The notes under the pieces are model-generated. The model was not told where the DNA came from. It ran no database searches and saw only the letters and a list, made by a program, of their open reading frames with translations. Source: Pholis gunnellus (Eukaryota > Chordata > Actinopteri > Perciformes > Pholidae). Taken from it: a DNA stretch of 64,000 nucleotides. The stretch is from assembly GCA_910591455.2 (NCBI GenBank), contig OU342806.1, positions 20,501,535-20,565,534 of the forward strand, given 5' to 3'. The number at the start of each line of letters is the position of its first letter. Positions within the stretch are counted from its first letter, which is position 1. Below, one piece after another: positions 34,578-47,192 of this stretch. The translations under genes were made by a program, and so were the position numbers.

Positions 34578-35701
34578 GTAGGCCTATAAAGCTCCACATT
34601 TATACATCCAGCAAATCCTCATTCTTGCAACCCCCCCCACACACACACACAAAACACCTGGCGAGTATAATTACAGTTACTTCCAGTCAGCCCCGCTTTA
34701 CATTCATTAAATGTCTCTCTCAAGATCAGGGAGAGCTAGAGGCCGAGATGGAGAACGCAGCCATCGCGTCGGACCCCGGCTCCAGCCTCTACCTACCCGG
34801 CCACAGTAAGCCTTTCGACCCGAGGGCTGCTGCCGACACTCAGGAGAGCATGAAAGCCAAACTCATCGCCATCCGCAGGAAACTGGTCGAACAGGTGAGA
34901 CCCCCTCAAAAAAACGCTGTACCAGTAGCCTATCATTGTGTGGAATCTATGAAATCCCCCTGTGTATATATGTTACTAAAAGTTTTGGGGAGGTTTGGGG
35001 AGGGGACTCGTGCACCACTAGGGGGAGCTCGCGTGCCGTTTAAGGAGATGATGGGGGAGACAGAGAATGGGGGACGCTTGTTGTTATAAGTTTTATATTG
35101 ATGCCAGCCCACGTGCTTGCTGATGATAAAGCGGTGTTCATTATTAATTATGTGTGTTGGCACCGCACAGCTACAGAGCCCAGTTAACCCCTTCTTTCCC
35201 CTGCGTCCTCTCTACAGGGGCCCTGTCACGTTGAGCTGCAGAGAGCCTTGGACAAGATTGCCAAATCCCAGCAGAAATTAGGGGACAAATTAACCAGATT
35301 CTACCTCCCCAACTGTGACAAACACGGGCTTTACAAACCCAAACAGGTACTTATCTTCAGCTAAAGTGTGTGTTGGATTCATAACTCCACTCAGCATGAG
35401 ATGTGTGTGTGTGTGTGTGAGCCAAGATTTTTGTTGTGTGAGTGTGTGTTGCAGGCAGGGTGTTTTAAGTGTGTGTTTCGTTTAGTGCGATGTAGGTAGA
35501 GCTGCATTACCATACACGTGTGTATGACATATACAATGAAAAATTCAAGCAGCCGAATAAAATTATTTCCTGTTTCTTTTTCTCCTGCAGTGCGAGTCCT
35601 CTCTGGACGGACAGAGGGGTCGATGCTGGTGTGTGAACCCCTGGAACGGCAAGAAGATTTTAGGTTCGACTGACCTGGCTGCAGATGCCGAGTGCCCTTA
35701 A
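34196..35701 (+). CDS. igfbp1: igfbp1, insulin-like growth factor binding protein 1
   Basis: Secreted IGF carrier that sequesters IGF-I/II and restrains growth under fasting, stress or hypoxia. CDS join 34196-34577, 34725-34894, 35218-35346, 35591-35701, giving 263 aa, the usual length. Signal peptide residues 1 to about 27. N-terminal IGFBP domain with all 12 cysteines (C38-C112) and the GCGCC motif at 64-68. Acidic PEST-like linker (TESTEPEPTPEPQTQ). C-terminal thyroglobulin type 1 domain with six cysteines and CWCV at 239-242. The start is the first ATG after the TATA box; a second in-frame ATG at 34205 has a better Kozak +4 G. IGFBP1 is chosen over other members by the four-exon layout, the PEST linker and its place between adcy1 and igfbp3. 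The integrin-binding RGD of mammals is absent. Confidence 0.95.
34725..34894 (+). CDS. igfbp1: igfbp1 exon 2: linker
   Basis: The acceptor is ctctcaag at 34717-34724, which restores a GAT codon across the junction (D128). An alternative AG at 34728-34729 would break the frame. Encodes DQGELEAEMENAAIASDPGS through MKAKLIAIRRKLVEQ, the cysteine-free central region. Donor gtgaga. Confidence 0.92.
34895..35217 (+). other. igfbp1: igfbp1 intron 2
   Basis: 323 bases. Nothing recognised. Confidence 0.7.
35218..35346 (+). CDS. igfbp1: igfbp1 exon 3: thyroglobulin domain, first half
   Basis: 43 codons beginning GPCHVELQRALDKIAKSQQK and ending FYLPNCDKHGLYKPKQ. This is the conserved PNCD.+G.Y..KQ block of IGFBPs. 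Acceptor ctctacag, donor gtactt. Confidence 0.96.
35591..35701 (+). CDS. igfbp1: igfbp1 exon 4: thyroglobulin domain end and stop
   Basis: 36 codons plus TAA: CESSLDGQRGRCWCVNPWNG, then KKILGSTDLAADAECP. The protein stops immediately after the final cysteine, shorter than the mammalian C-terminus, and has AAD where mammals have RGD. Confidence 0.95.
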   Translation, partial: CESSLDGQRGRCWCVNPWNGKKILGSTDLAADAECP

Positions 35702-35789
35702 TTAAAGAGACCAAGCGCTGAGTCAGATCTCACAAAAAAAAAAAAAAAAGAAGAAGTAAGCCACTGATTTTTCCTTTTTTGATAGCTGT

Positions 35790-35991
35790 TTATTTATTGA
35801 TCTTGTCCATGGTGGTGTTTAATTCAGGTACACTGTCATTGCGGGGCTTCGGGTCCCAGCTATACCCTGATCCCCAACCTCCCTCCTCTTCAAACACCCG
35901 TCCCAAAGAGAAAAAAATATCTATTTTTGTTTTTCTGAAAAGAAGATTTTAATATTGATGCATAAATTTCTACTCTTCAGCCTTATTTATT
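35790..35991 (+). promoter_or_regulatory. igfbp1: AU-rich mRNA-decay elements in igfbp1 3'UTR
   Basis: Two exact TTATTTATT nonamers about 190 bases apart. Such elements bind TTP/HuR-type proteins and mark short-lived inducible mRNAs, consistent with the fast turnover known for IGFBP1 mRNA. Confidence 0.55.
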
Positions 35992-36762
35992 TCAACTTTA
36001 TTTCATTTTATTTGTTATTTGTAATTATTTTATGAGTATTTATATCATTTATTTTGCCTTATTGTTATTATTATATTATTATTTTGTATGGGTGTATAAA
36101 GTGTACATATGTATCTTGGCCCTGAGTAACTCCACTAATGAGTTGAGCTTGCTCTACCCTTAAGGAGTTGTCTGGAGGTTTGGTTTGTGATGAACCGAGC
36201 AAGAACAGAAGCACTGAGTTACCAAATGTCATTTAGAAATATTTCTAAATCTTGTTTTTATGATTCATTTTCACCTTGTTGCCATTGTTATGTTTTTTTG
36301 TTTTGTTGATTTGATACATGATCAGCTCTTGTCAGTGAATGCAAAACTCTCAGTCAGGAATCCTTAAATAGTACTAGAAAACATTTCCCATGGTTCCATG
36401 GGGTTGCAGTTTGCATGACAGGCAGTGCCTCCCTGCGCCGCCTCTCAGACGGGTATTTCTACATTAACCTACCTCCAATATTGATGTGTCTGCTGTAAGT
36501 TGTGTCGATGTATCTGTCAAAAAAGACTTGCTAGTTTATTTTACATGTTGCTGTTCTCTCTGACCGAGAACACATGACCACAAAGAGCGAGTCCCGCGGC
36601 GAACCGGGCCGTGGGACGCCTTCGCTCTTCATCTACATGCTGCTGTTGGAGAAAGAATTATTGTTTGTGTGAGTCTATTCCAAAGTGAAAAACTGCTCAC
36701 GTGTGTATGTAAACTTTTGTAATTGAGATGTAATGTAAGAAGAAAAAAAAGGTGATATATTT

Positions 36763-36768
36763 AATAAA
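36763..36768 (+). promoter_or_regulatory. igfbp1: igfbp1 poly(A) signal
   Basis: AATAAA about 1.06 kb after the stop. Pyrimidine-rich sequence follows. Confidence 0.65.
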
Positions 36769-36790
36769 AACATTAACCTCAGCTATGCGC

Positions 36791-37375
36791 TCCTGGCCTC
36801 TCTTTCACCTCAGACAGGTTTACTTTGTGCACAAACATCCATAGGTGGCAAAACATCAGAATCATAACAGCCTCATCAGGACATGATTATGAAAGTCTGT
36901 GTGTAGATGCACCCCTGCACCACATTTTCTATATCCGCCGTGTGCAGTGTGCGGTGTTATCACGGGAATCTAAAGTGGAGGTCCTTGTCTAACTTTAGAC
37001 AGTTCGCGGGGAGATGCAGCTCCACGCTGCCTTTTGACCCGCTCTCTGTTTGCCTTGGTCGGGCACAGGAATTCGCCTCAACCTCTTGTGCCCACTGCCA
37101 GCCTGCCCGGCACCACCAGATTTATTTTTATTCTTTACAAATTGAACCTTTGCTTTATCCTTATTGACACATTCCAAGACTGAGGGGAGCCCGATTGCAT
37201 TCAAGGACTTCCAAGAGGAGCACATTTGTTTCCCCGATCGCCTGCAGAAATGAAGCGGAGATGACCGTCCTATTGGTGACAACACAGGCCTCATTCTTCC
37301 CAGTGATATTTAAAAAAAAGTCTCGGATGACACGAAAACAAACATCAGGGACAGCATCTTAAAATGTGTTCACTT
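36791..37375. other. igfbp1-igfbp3 convergent spacer
   Basis: About 0.6 kb between the two candidate 3' ends. Short open frames on both strands here are not supported as genes. Confidence 0.5.
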
Positions 37376-37381
37376 TTTATT
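37376..37381 (-). promoter_or_regulatory. igfbp3: igfbp3 distal poly(A) signal candidate
   Basis: AATAAA on the - strand, followed by GTGAACACATTTT. It would give a 3.5-kb 3'UTR. An A-rich tract (T on the - strand) lies directly upstream of it in the transcript. Confidence 0.35.
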
Positions 37382-38064
37382 TAAAAAAAAAAAAAGACAT
37401 TAAATACAAATTATATTTTGAATCAAAATCATTTCATTTCTCAGAGAAAATAATAGCGTGAGTGTGATTTCTAGTTAAGTATCATGAAAAGTTTGAATAA
37501 TAAAAAAAAAAGAAAATCCTCTTTGAAGGATACACTTGAAACGAAAAAACAAAAAATGACCCGAGAACAGAGAGATTCTTAGCATGACCAGCAGGGAAAA
37601 AAGAATGATAGAAAACAAAAAGTGACATTACAGAAGTGTGACCTTGGCTCTGCAGACGGAGGCGGGATGGCTGGGTGTGCATGGAGAGAAGTGACTTATT
37701 GAGAGGTGAGAGGTTCACCGGCCTTGAGAAGCAGTGAACTAAGATGACCAGAGACCTGAGTGCCTGACTGACACAGATTCTGCCCGAGGCTGAAACTCGC
37801 CTGTTGGGCACGGAGCTTACAAATGACCCTGCTGAGCAACAGAAGGAAACGGTTCATAAAAAAAAAAAAAGAAAAAAACATTCATTAGTGATTATATTCC
37901 CCAAAATACACTGAATCAAATACACTTTGCTGTGCAATCGGCGAGTCACTGAATTGTTCATAAGAAAACCTAGTTTGGATCAGCTTATTATTCTTTCTTA
38001 GATAAATAATTGTATTTTTTAAGTACTGTACATGATGTCTAGTCAGACACATAGCTGGCCAGGA

Positions 38065-38110
<46 letters not shown>
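38065..38110. repeat. (AAT)n microsatellite
   Basis: 15 perfect AAT/TAA units. Confidence 0.95.
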
Positions 38111-39932
38111 TATAAAAAGACACACTTACAAATATGAGGGAGGGAATAGCTTAAACATATTTGTATGTATGTTCCTCCCTGTACATCAAGTCTTTGAATA
38201 GATGGGATAAAGCACCAACAGGTTGGTTGTAGGTTGCTGCTCTCTATTAAAGGACGTGTACAGCCGATTTCATGCTACCAAGCTACTGGGCAAGCATTCT
38301 TTGTCGGCACTCTCTCCACTTTTCAAGTCTTTACACAGGATGTGGGAGAGCATCGGGCAGGAAGCTCCTCGGGGAGGACCCCGCCTCCTCCCTCAGACCC
38401 CCTACCACTTGTGTGAATGCATATTTGGTGCTGTGTCCACCTTGTGGAGATTTGTTGGCATATGATCATACAAGCATTTTTTCAAAGAAACAAAAACAAC
38501 AACAACAAAAAAGAAAATAGTTGCATTGAATGGAAAATTTCTGAGGGGCTGTTCGCTAAGTTTGGTGTCAGAAGTCCTGGTGTAGCTTCGTTGTTTTTTT
38601 CCCGATCTTTGTTTCCCCCTCCTCCCCGGGTTATTATTGTTTTCTTACAGTATCACACTGTTTCATCTGACATCACCTCTAAGGAAAGGTATGCAGATGC
38701 AGATAGGTCCAATTGTCTTTAACTGCATGCATTGATGAGTAGCGGCGCAGCTAAAGTGCTTTAAGTGCTTGTGCTTGGGCTTGAAGCATAGGGGCAGCTG
38801 GCACCTGCTGCAGGGCGGGCCGGTCACAACGGGCTTGTCCCGTTCAAACAAGCCTACACCAGGTTGCACCACTGACAGGAGAAAGGACCAGAGGCTGGGA
38901 AGGGTGCTGGAGTGGGGACTAACAGCGCGGTTTAGTGGGTTGGAGACGGGATCAGGCACACAGACGAGGACAACGTTTTAGACAGGGGTTAAAGACATGT
39001 AGGATTGGAGGACCTAAGCGCCGGAGGACGCGGGAGAGCAGGATTCGAGTGGAACAGGGACATGGATGTGCACAGGAACAGTTGTGGGAAAGAGACAAAA
39101 GACAGACGAATCTAAACTAAACTGGACTGCAGGGCGGCATGCGATCGCCTTATAATAATACTCCACCGACAGTCTAGCCTTTGAGTTTTCAATACTGGAG
39201 ATTCACAGCAGTTACAGTGGACTCTATTGGAAACCCAGAGCAACACAAAAGTATAGAAATGTCCATGGAAACTCCTCAAACCACTGCAGCAGCATTAGCC
39301 ACCTGTCCACTTTCCATACATTCGTACCGTCGCCAAATTATGGGTAAATACACAACTTCTCTTTGTTGCTAGCACAGTTAGCTCTTCAGCTGTCTGTCAA
39401 TCGCAACTACACTGCAAACATAAACAGCTAACTGTTCTAGCGACAGCGAAAGCTGTGCCTTCAGCCATATTTCGGAGGCCAGATAGTCTGACTGAATTGG
39501 CATTTCATGTTTGCTTCATTATCCAATCTGATGTGTTTAGCTGTTATTTTGGGTAGTTTTGCACTAACCAATAAAGAAGAAAGACTTTTCCATCAGCGCC
39601 TCATTAAAGGTCTGGAACAAGGCTCATATGATGGAACATTTTCCATCTAAATTGGCTGTCGATCCGTTACTTCAGTAAACGCCACCTCATATATGTCTGC
39701 TGCGTGTAGTGTACCTTGCTGGAGGAGTGGTTTCATAAGTTTCTATGGATGTTTTTATGCTGTTTTTGCCGGATCATCCTTCAAATCTATTGTAGATGTG
39801 GTGTAGCAACGCCAACTGCAGCCGCTTGTTAAAAAAAAAAAAAACAAGCAACAAATTTTTTCGAGCCACATTTCAACGCTGCAGCGAAAAAGTATTTGAT
39901 ACTCAAAAGGTAGATTTTCAGTGAAGTATTCC

Positions 39933-39938
39933 TTTATT
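39933..39938 (-). promoter_or_regulatory. igfbp3: igfbp3 proximal poly(A) signal candidate
   Basis: AATAAA on the - strand, 0.92 kb after the igfbp3 stop. It would give a more usual 3'UTR length. Confidence 0.4.
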
Positions 39939-40858
39939 GGAAGACTACAGGGGGTGAAGGGGAGGGGAGGCATGAAAAGGTCGTTTTCTTTAAGGCACTG
40001 TAACTGCATGGTTCGCCTCCATCCCCTTCCCTATAGCAGGGCGAGGGACAAGCCAGAAGCAGCAGGGAGGGCCTTTGGAGCTGGATAAGAAGCCAAAGTC
40101 CTGCCATCCCACAATCCTTCAATTCAAAATGGACCCTGAGCCAGAGAGCGGTGACCTTTTCTGCATTGTTTTTAATGGAGCAGGGGCCGGGGATGGGCAG
40201 TCTGATAACTCTAAACTGAGCTTAGTGACTTACAGTATTTACACAAATAAACGCTTTTTTGGGAAAGCGCACCATCTTGCACAGACATGCAGCTGTGCAC
40301 AAGTATGTTATGCAAGTGCTCACACATTAAGACACACACAGACTCTCGGTTACTCACTCACAGACAGACACACACAATAGAAACGGTGGTGGTGCGTTTT
40401 TCTTTTTCGGGTCACAGTCACAAACAAGTCCTCTTTAAAGTGAGTGGAAAAGTCCCTCCTTCCTCTCTCTCTAAAAGAATAGTGCAGATGGTAGGATTCT
40501 CTCTTTCTTCCCCTTCTCTCTCAGCTTTCAGCTTAGTTGTATTTGTTTTGTTGTATTTTAAAGAAAGAATAACGGTTCCCTAAGCACAGGACAGATAGCT
40601 GTGATGGGCAGGAGACTCGGCCGGCCGCCGAGGCTGTGCTCCACCCCTTTTCCCTCCCCTCCCCCCATTGCTCTCTACCTAACTCTCCCACAGAAATCGG
40701 ACCTGAAATAAAAGGCCCAGAGCCCCTTCAAATGTTTACATAAAACTACATGCAAGGGCAAAGTAGGCTCTCTCTCTGTCTTTCTACCTTCTTCCCCCGC
40801 CCCACCCCACCCATCCTCTGTCTTCATCTCTCCGTCCACTCGTCATCCCTTCGTCCCC

Positions 40859-40984
40859 TCATTTGCTCTCCAGGTTGTAGCACTGCGTCTCGCCCCGCTC
40901 CTTGCCGTCGTAGCCGGGCAGAGGCTGCCCGTATTTGTCCACGCACCAGCAGTAGCCCCGCCTCCTGCCTTTGGATGGACGGCA
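40859..40984 (-). CDS. igfbp3: igfbp3 exon 4: basic motif, C-terminus and stop
   Basis: 41 codons plus TGA: CRPSKGRRRGYCWCVDKYGQ, then PLPGYDGKERGETQCYNLESK. Nearly identical in layout to mammalian IGFBP3, including the final SK. The acceptor is tttttcacag. Confidence 0.97.
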   Translation of the reverse strand, partial: CRPSKGRRRGYCWCVDKYGQPLPGYDGKERGETQCYNLESK

Positions 40985-41950
40985 CTGTGAAAAAACAGGT
41001 CGGGAAAAAGAATTAGTATGCCGATTGTTTGCTTTTACCAAACGCCATGCAGAGATGAACATGTACAGACTTCGAAAAGAAAAAAGGTTTTCGCAACAGA
41101 CAGTTCATGGACAAACATCACTCGACAAGCTCCAACTTCCATCCTTAGTTTAGAGGCCGACGGAAGAAAAGACTGGAAAGTAGCAGAGGACTTATCGCTT
41201 TGGGACACACTGTCTGAAAACAGATTACCGTTTCCAAGGTGAGGAGTTGCCCTGACACAGCTTTATCAACACAACCCTCAACGTGCATGTGTTTATTTTA
41301 ATAAGACTCGATCTCTCTTTGTTGGCTTTTAGGTTTTGGATGCTTGTCAGGAGGCCGAGCCATGCCTCAGCAGAACTCTAATAAGACAAAACACCATTGA
41401 TCACGGAGAGGAATGCCCTGCTGTCTGGAGCTGCCGCACAGCTTTTATGTGCTGTAACTATCAGAGAGAGAAACGCTGCATAATGCAGCTGCTCGCCTTG
41501 TGAAAGACGATGATAAATGTATAATGACCAGAGCTGGGGAGTATCGCACAGGCGTCCAACGTGCAACCAGCAGGCCGTTGAGTTTGTCCCCTCTGTGAGC
41601 TGTTTATCTATCAGGCTAATGTGCTCCTGACCAGTAGGGGCAAACGATGAAAAAGCAAGATTATTTTTGATAGAGAGGGGCAAGGGAATGAGGAACTCAC
41701 TGAGTGAGTGAGAGTGAAGGAGTGTGAAGGTAAACATGGAGTTGCTAAAGTATTTGCCAAGGCCAAGGTTGGAGGGCTGCAAGGAAACCAGCGCTGCTAT
41801 TCTGGGAAACTGGCAGAAACTAAAAATCATCTGGAGGTGATTATGGCCTGCGCGTGCACGAGCGCACATAAACACACATCAGCAAACATGTAGGCATACA
41901 CAAACAAGATGTGTATCTACTGTACATATACATACCCCCCACCAGCACAC

Positions 41951-41988
<38 letters not shown>

Positions 41989-44900
41989 GCAGTAACATCA
42001 GATGTCCCATAGGGGGCAGTCCATAAATATATATACTTTTCTCTGTACACCAGAACACTGGATTTCAATTGAGACAATGGCGTGAGGTTCAGCTGCTTAC
42101 TTTGACGATGAAAATGACTAAACCATTTTTTTAGCCCATTTACTGTAAACCACTTGCCTTACAGGTAGCCATTGGTCACCATCCATTTCTGTACAATATG
42201 AAAATGAATTAGCAGACTCTTGAATCTACAATCGATACAACACTTGCGGTCTACATTCATGTGTGTAAGTTACACAACACTTTTTTTTTAATGCAGACTT
42301 TTCACATTAATCTTAACTTAATCTATATTACCGCGCAATGACAATCTAACCCTGACTAAACTAATGCAAACTGGATGTTTAATGTGATGGATCAAGTTTC
42401 ACGAGAGGACTTCATTTTCATAACCTGTACAGGAATGAAGGGAAACCAATGGCTGCCAGGGACTGTAAGAAGAGAGGTATTCGGAGCAACATGCAAATCC
42501 ATATAGTATCAAGACTGTCGAAGGCTAACAAACGGCACTGGTCCTTAGTTAAAAGGAGTTGTGTGTAGGATTTAGTGACATCTAGTGGGGAGGTTGCAAA
42601 TTGCATCCAACTGAATACCTCTCCTCTCACCCGTCCCTTTTCAACAATGGCGGGCGGTGCATTTTATACCTGGGCCTTCTGTGCTGTCCTACTACAGTTG
42701 AATTACCTAATTATGAGCCACAGCTACGGTTTTATTTGTTTCTAGGGGTGTAACAATACACGTATTCGTATTAAAACGTTCGGTACGAGGCTTACGAACC
42801 GAACAATACGTTTGAATAATACTAGTGCATTTGGAAAATGCAGATGCTTACATTTTGGGAAATATAATGTTTTCGGTGGACTGCGCTCACGTGGGAGACA
42901 ACCGGCTGTGTGACCTCTGAACCCGGAACAAAATCCCCCCCCAAAAAACAGCTGAGGCTACGCTAAACTAGCCTAAGCTAGCTTTCTGTATGACAAAAGT
43001 CACGCTGGCCCAATGACCAATCACGGCGCACGTTAATGCAGACGTACTTAGCAGGCTACCTGGTTAGCAGTGGCACGTCAAAGAATACGCCCAACATGTC
43101 AAACTAAAGATCTGATTGGTTGAAGACTATGACCATCAACAATATCGTCCCCATTCACTTTAATCTGCAAAGTCTACCTAGCGGGCATCGGGCCTCTCTC
43201 CTTACATAGAGAAATAGAGGCTGAATCTGATTGGATGAAAGCTCTCCTTAAAACAAGCTGTGCTGGAAGCAGAGCAACAGAGGAAGACAGGAGCTGTGCA
43301 ATGAGAAAATAAGCTAATGGAAAAATAATTATAATACATGTAGTGTATTTGTGAAAAATGATTAAATTATAAAATAACTATAACTTTGTGATTCTGTTTA
43401 GGCCAGCAGAGAAAACGCAAAAGGCTTTTGCCAATGTTTGGTTTGTCCGTTCTGGGCTACAGTAGCAACATGGCGGTGCAACAGGGCGGACTCCGAGTAG
43501 AGAACCCACTCTCTATGTAGATATGATGGGCTTATTCTAGGCTCACCAAAACACAACGATTCTTAGTTTCAGGTGATTATGCTCTTCATAATCACTCTCT
43601 TCTATTTTCTGCAACTTAATTGCTCTAAATGTCACACACTGTACCTTTTAAAAGCTTAAAACAACCTGCATTATTTATGTTTTCTCATTTCCATACATTG
43701 GGAGCAATGTGGTTCTGTGTCATGCTCAAGGAGAATTCTCCTTGTGGACAGGAGGAGCTGTGAATCAGACCACAAACCAGCTCGGAAGTAGCACAACAAT
43801 GTTTGCACAAGTGCAAAACACACAGGCAGCGTTGCATCATTTAGCACCAGCCAAGATGTGATGAGTTGGGGAGCAAGTGTGATGAAACAGCTGCTTTTTT
43901 TTCCGAAGAGCTGATGAACAATGACACTGGGAATTAGGACGTTGGTTTATACCGACACGTGATAACTTGCGGTTATGTGTCAAGACGCCACTGGTGTGTT
44001 GGCTTATATTGATGACTTCAACATTGGAGACTGCAACTGTGTTGCATCTTCAACCAATAGTCAACATCGATTCTAAATGTTTATTCCCATTCTTTCCAAG
44101 AGTTGCGAAAGAAGATCGATACCACTCTTATGTCTGGACGTTAACTATGGAGCTGTAGCCGGGAGACTACTAGCCTAGCTTAGCATGAAGACTGGAATCG
44201 AGGAGGTTATGTTTCACCACTCCAATCATCAGGTAGAGACAAACTTGTTTTGCCACTGTTGACTAACTTACGTTCCCTCGGGCACAAAATGGAACGGTTT
44301 TCCAGGGCGGACTCCGTGAAGAGGACCCACTCTCTGTGTAGGTATGAAAAGCTTATTCTAGGCTTATTGTGTGGGGAGGAAATATTACCCTGAATACATT
44401 CAATTTGCATTCATAATGGCAGGTAGTGATGGGTAACGGTAAGCTGAGAGAATCATAACACATATTAACAGCCAGGTTCGCTTTTTTTTCTTCTTTATTA
44501 CGTTATGTTTCACTTTCTCATGTATTTGGGAAGGTGGTCCACGGAAATCTTTGAAAAATCAGAAGTGGGCCGTAAGTTACAAGAGGTGGAGAACCCCTGC
44601 ACTCTGTACTCCTTCGAACTCCCTTTGGGGATATTTCCCAAAATGCCAAAAACAAAACGATCGTAATACTTACAGACTGCATTGCAGGCGGCTGCGCAGC
44701 GATGCAGAGGCAGACAGACCCGACAGAATTTAGAGTGTGACCAGGTGTGTTTCCAGCGTCTTCGACATCCACGTACAGCCTGAGTGCATGATCAAAGGCA
44801 GCTTTATAGAGACAGAGGCCTATTAAAATACCTCGCCAACAACTACCGCAGCAGTCTAGGGGCAAGTACGCAGCCAAACACGCCCCATTCTCACACACTA

Positions 44901-45165
44901 ACATCATCGAGAGATTATTTTCGGTTTTCCTCCTTCCTCTCCTCCTCCTCGTCCTCCTCTTGTGTCTTACTCTTTTTTCTTCCTCTCTCTCCTCTCTTCC
45001 CTCCATTTACCCCTCAGGGTGCCATCGTCTGAGTCTGCGGCCAACTTCTATTTCGGCCCCGACCCAGTGGACGCGACTGGGGAGAGGAGCTTAACATTGT
45101 GTTCCTCTGCTCTGGTTCATGATGATGGAGTCCTGTATGTGCTTGGTGTGTGCGTGTGAATGTGT

Positions 45166-45226
<61 letters not shown>

Positions 45227-45386
45227 AGGGTTGAAAAGCCAAAGGAGAGGCAGAAGGGAGAGGAAGAGCAAAATGTGCATGTGTGCATTCCCCTGTTGCT
45301 TGGCTACCTTTGAATTTCCGCTCAGTCTCTCTTTCATCTGAGAACTATTAGCAGTCATCTCAAGCAATCCTTTCTTTACGGCTTGA

Positions 45387-45446
<60 letters not shown>

Positions 45447-45868
45447 GAATGTCAAAGACAGCCAAACGTTTGCTGAGGACTGGCTGTCACTTGACAAAGA
45501 CTGATAGAAGTTTTTTCTACCCTTTGTTGTAAACATTGTTTCCACACTTGTTTCCTTTTAAATACAAACTACTCCTGGTCACCTAAAGGACTACTCATCG
45601 ACACTCACCACCTGTTGCTTTGACTCATGGCGGTAAACAGAACATTTTCTTTGGATATTTGTTTCTTCTTCTATGAAACTGGGTTGCTTTTGGAATTTGC
45701 TGCATCCATCTTGAAGCTGACTACCATTAAGTGTCCTCCATGAAGCACAGTGAGACGAGGAGTATTCCCTCAAGGTGCTCACTGATCCAAGCATTCTGAG
45801 CCTTACAGCGCTGACACTGGCCCTGCGCGGTCCACATGGCCGTAACTAAAAAAGCCCATTTCATCCGC

Positions 45869-45916
<48 letters not shown>

Positions 45917-46129
45917 ATGCCACCTTTATGGGGCGTGTATGCGCGTGTGTTGTCCGCATGAATGTGTGCTCTTGTGATGCCGGTCTTTATAACTAATAGC
46001 AGCGCCGCAGGGCTCTACGGACATTTACAAGAGCCTAGTCTGACCACAGGATAAACACAAGCTCATAAAATGCAATGTGTGTGTATAGGGGCGCACGCAT
46101 ATGTATTGGTGTAAGAGGGTGCATCTGTA

Positions 46130-46166
<37 letters not shown>

Positions 46167-47134
46167 GTGCATTGGGAGTAGCTACAGGATATTGCGTTCT
46201 CTGATAAATAGTTTAATGAGAGTCCCAGTGAATCATTTTAGAAGAATGGAGGCCACACAAACTTTAAAATAGAAGCCTAAAAAAATCAATGAATGAATGT
46301 GATGAAAGACTTTGCAAAGATTCTAGAAACGTAATCAATGGCAAATCTGATTACCACCAAAGTCATTCCTGAACTTAAAATACCAATTTCCAATTATTTG
46401 CAAGTTAAAGCATCGCTAATGTAAGTTAATTTGCTCCATTTCATATTATTCTAAATTGAATACCTTTGGGTTTCTCAAATAAGGACAACAAACTATTCAA
46501 AGACGTCAATAACTGATCCGCTGACTTGTGACAGGCCCTATTTCTGACATCTTTGAGACATAACGACCTCAAATACACAGTCGAGCGTATACAGATTTTT
46601 ATACAACACTGGGTGTGTTCACACAGATGCAAACCCCTTGTGGACATTGTCAGATTACGATGTTTACTTTATATGAAATTATAATCTGGATTCAAGCATC
46701 ATTCAATAATGAAAGTGATTATTATCTGAAGCCTCTGAAGCCAAATCATGATGGGGTATCAAACCTTAATACTTCTGTATGTGTCTGTAAAATCAGGCAA
46801 TGAACATTATCACAAGTTGACATTAAATGTTTGGTTATTCTTCTTGATCTTAATCATAACTTTTGTTGTTTAAGTTAACTGTGTTAAAACATTGTACACT
46901 GATGCATTGAAATTTGCTAAATGAAAAAAAAGGGTTTGGTACAAAACATATTTATATTCTAATAAATTATAATTTTGTTATCAGCACTGTAACTCAGGTA
47001 CCGCATTGGCATTGGTAATGAAAAATATGACTATTATGCAACAGCCTTGGCAAACAAAAAAAACCTAAAAAAGACTTGCACATCCCCAAGTGAGAAGGAA
47101 GGCGAGGTGGATTAGAAATCCAGGGAGGGAACGG

Positions 47135-47192
<58 letters not shown>

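Larger units (their letters stand above)
35702..36790 (+). other. igfbp1: igfbp1 3'UTR with AU-rich elements
   Basis: About 1.1 kb, very AT-rich from 35760 to 36120. It holds two UUAUUUAUU nonamers (35790-35798 and 35983-35991) and several more ATTTA cores. It ends at AATAAA 36763. Confidence 0.7.
37382..40858 (-). other. igfbp3: Presumed igfbp3 3'UTR / downstream region
   Basis: No coding sequence supported. Contains (AAT)n at 38065-38110 and poly-A stretches. Part of 39130-39720 resembles dispersed fish repeat DNA, but I cannot define its ends. Confidence 0.4.

Noticed and set aside
34578..34724. Open frame running through igfbp1 intron 1
   Set aside because: The 147-base intron has no stop by chance. 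It has GT/AG borders and includes a C/CA run, and removing it restores the normal linker.
45014..45367. His-Thr and Cys-Val repeat open frames around CA/TG arrays (here and elsewhere)
   Set aside because: Microsatellite translations without any gene context.
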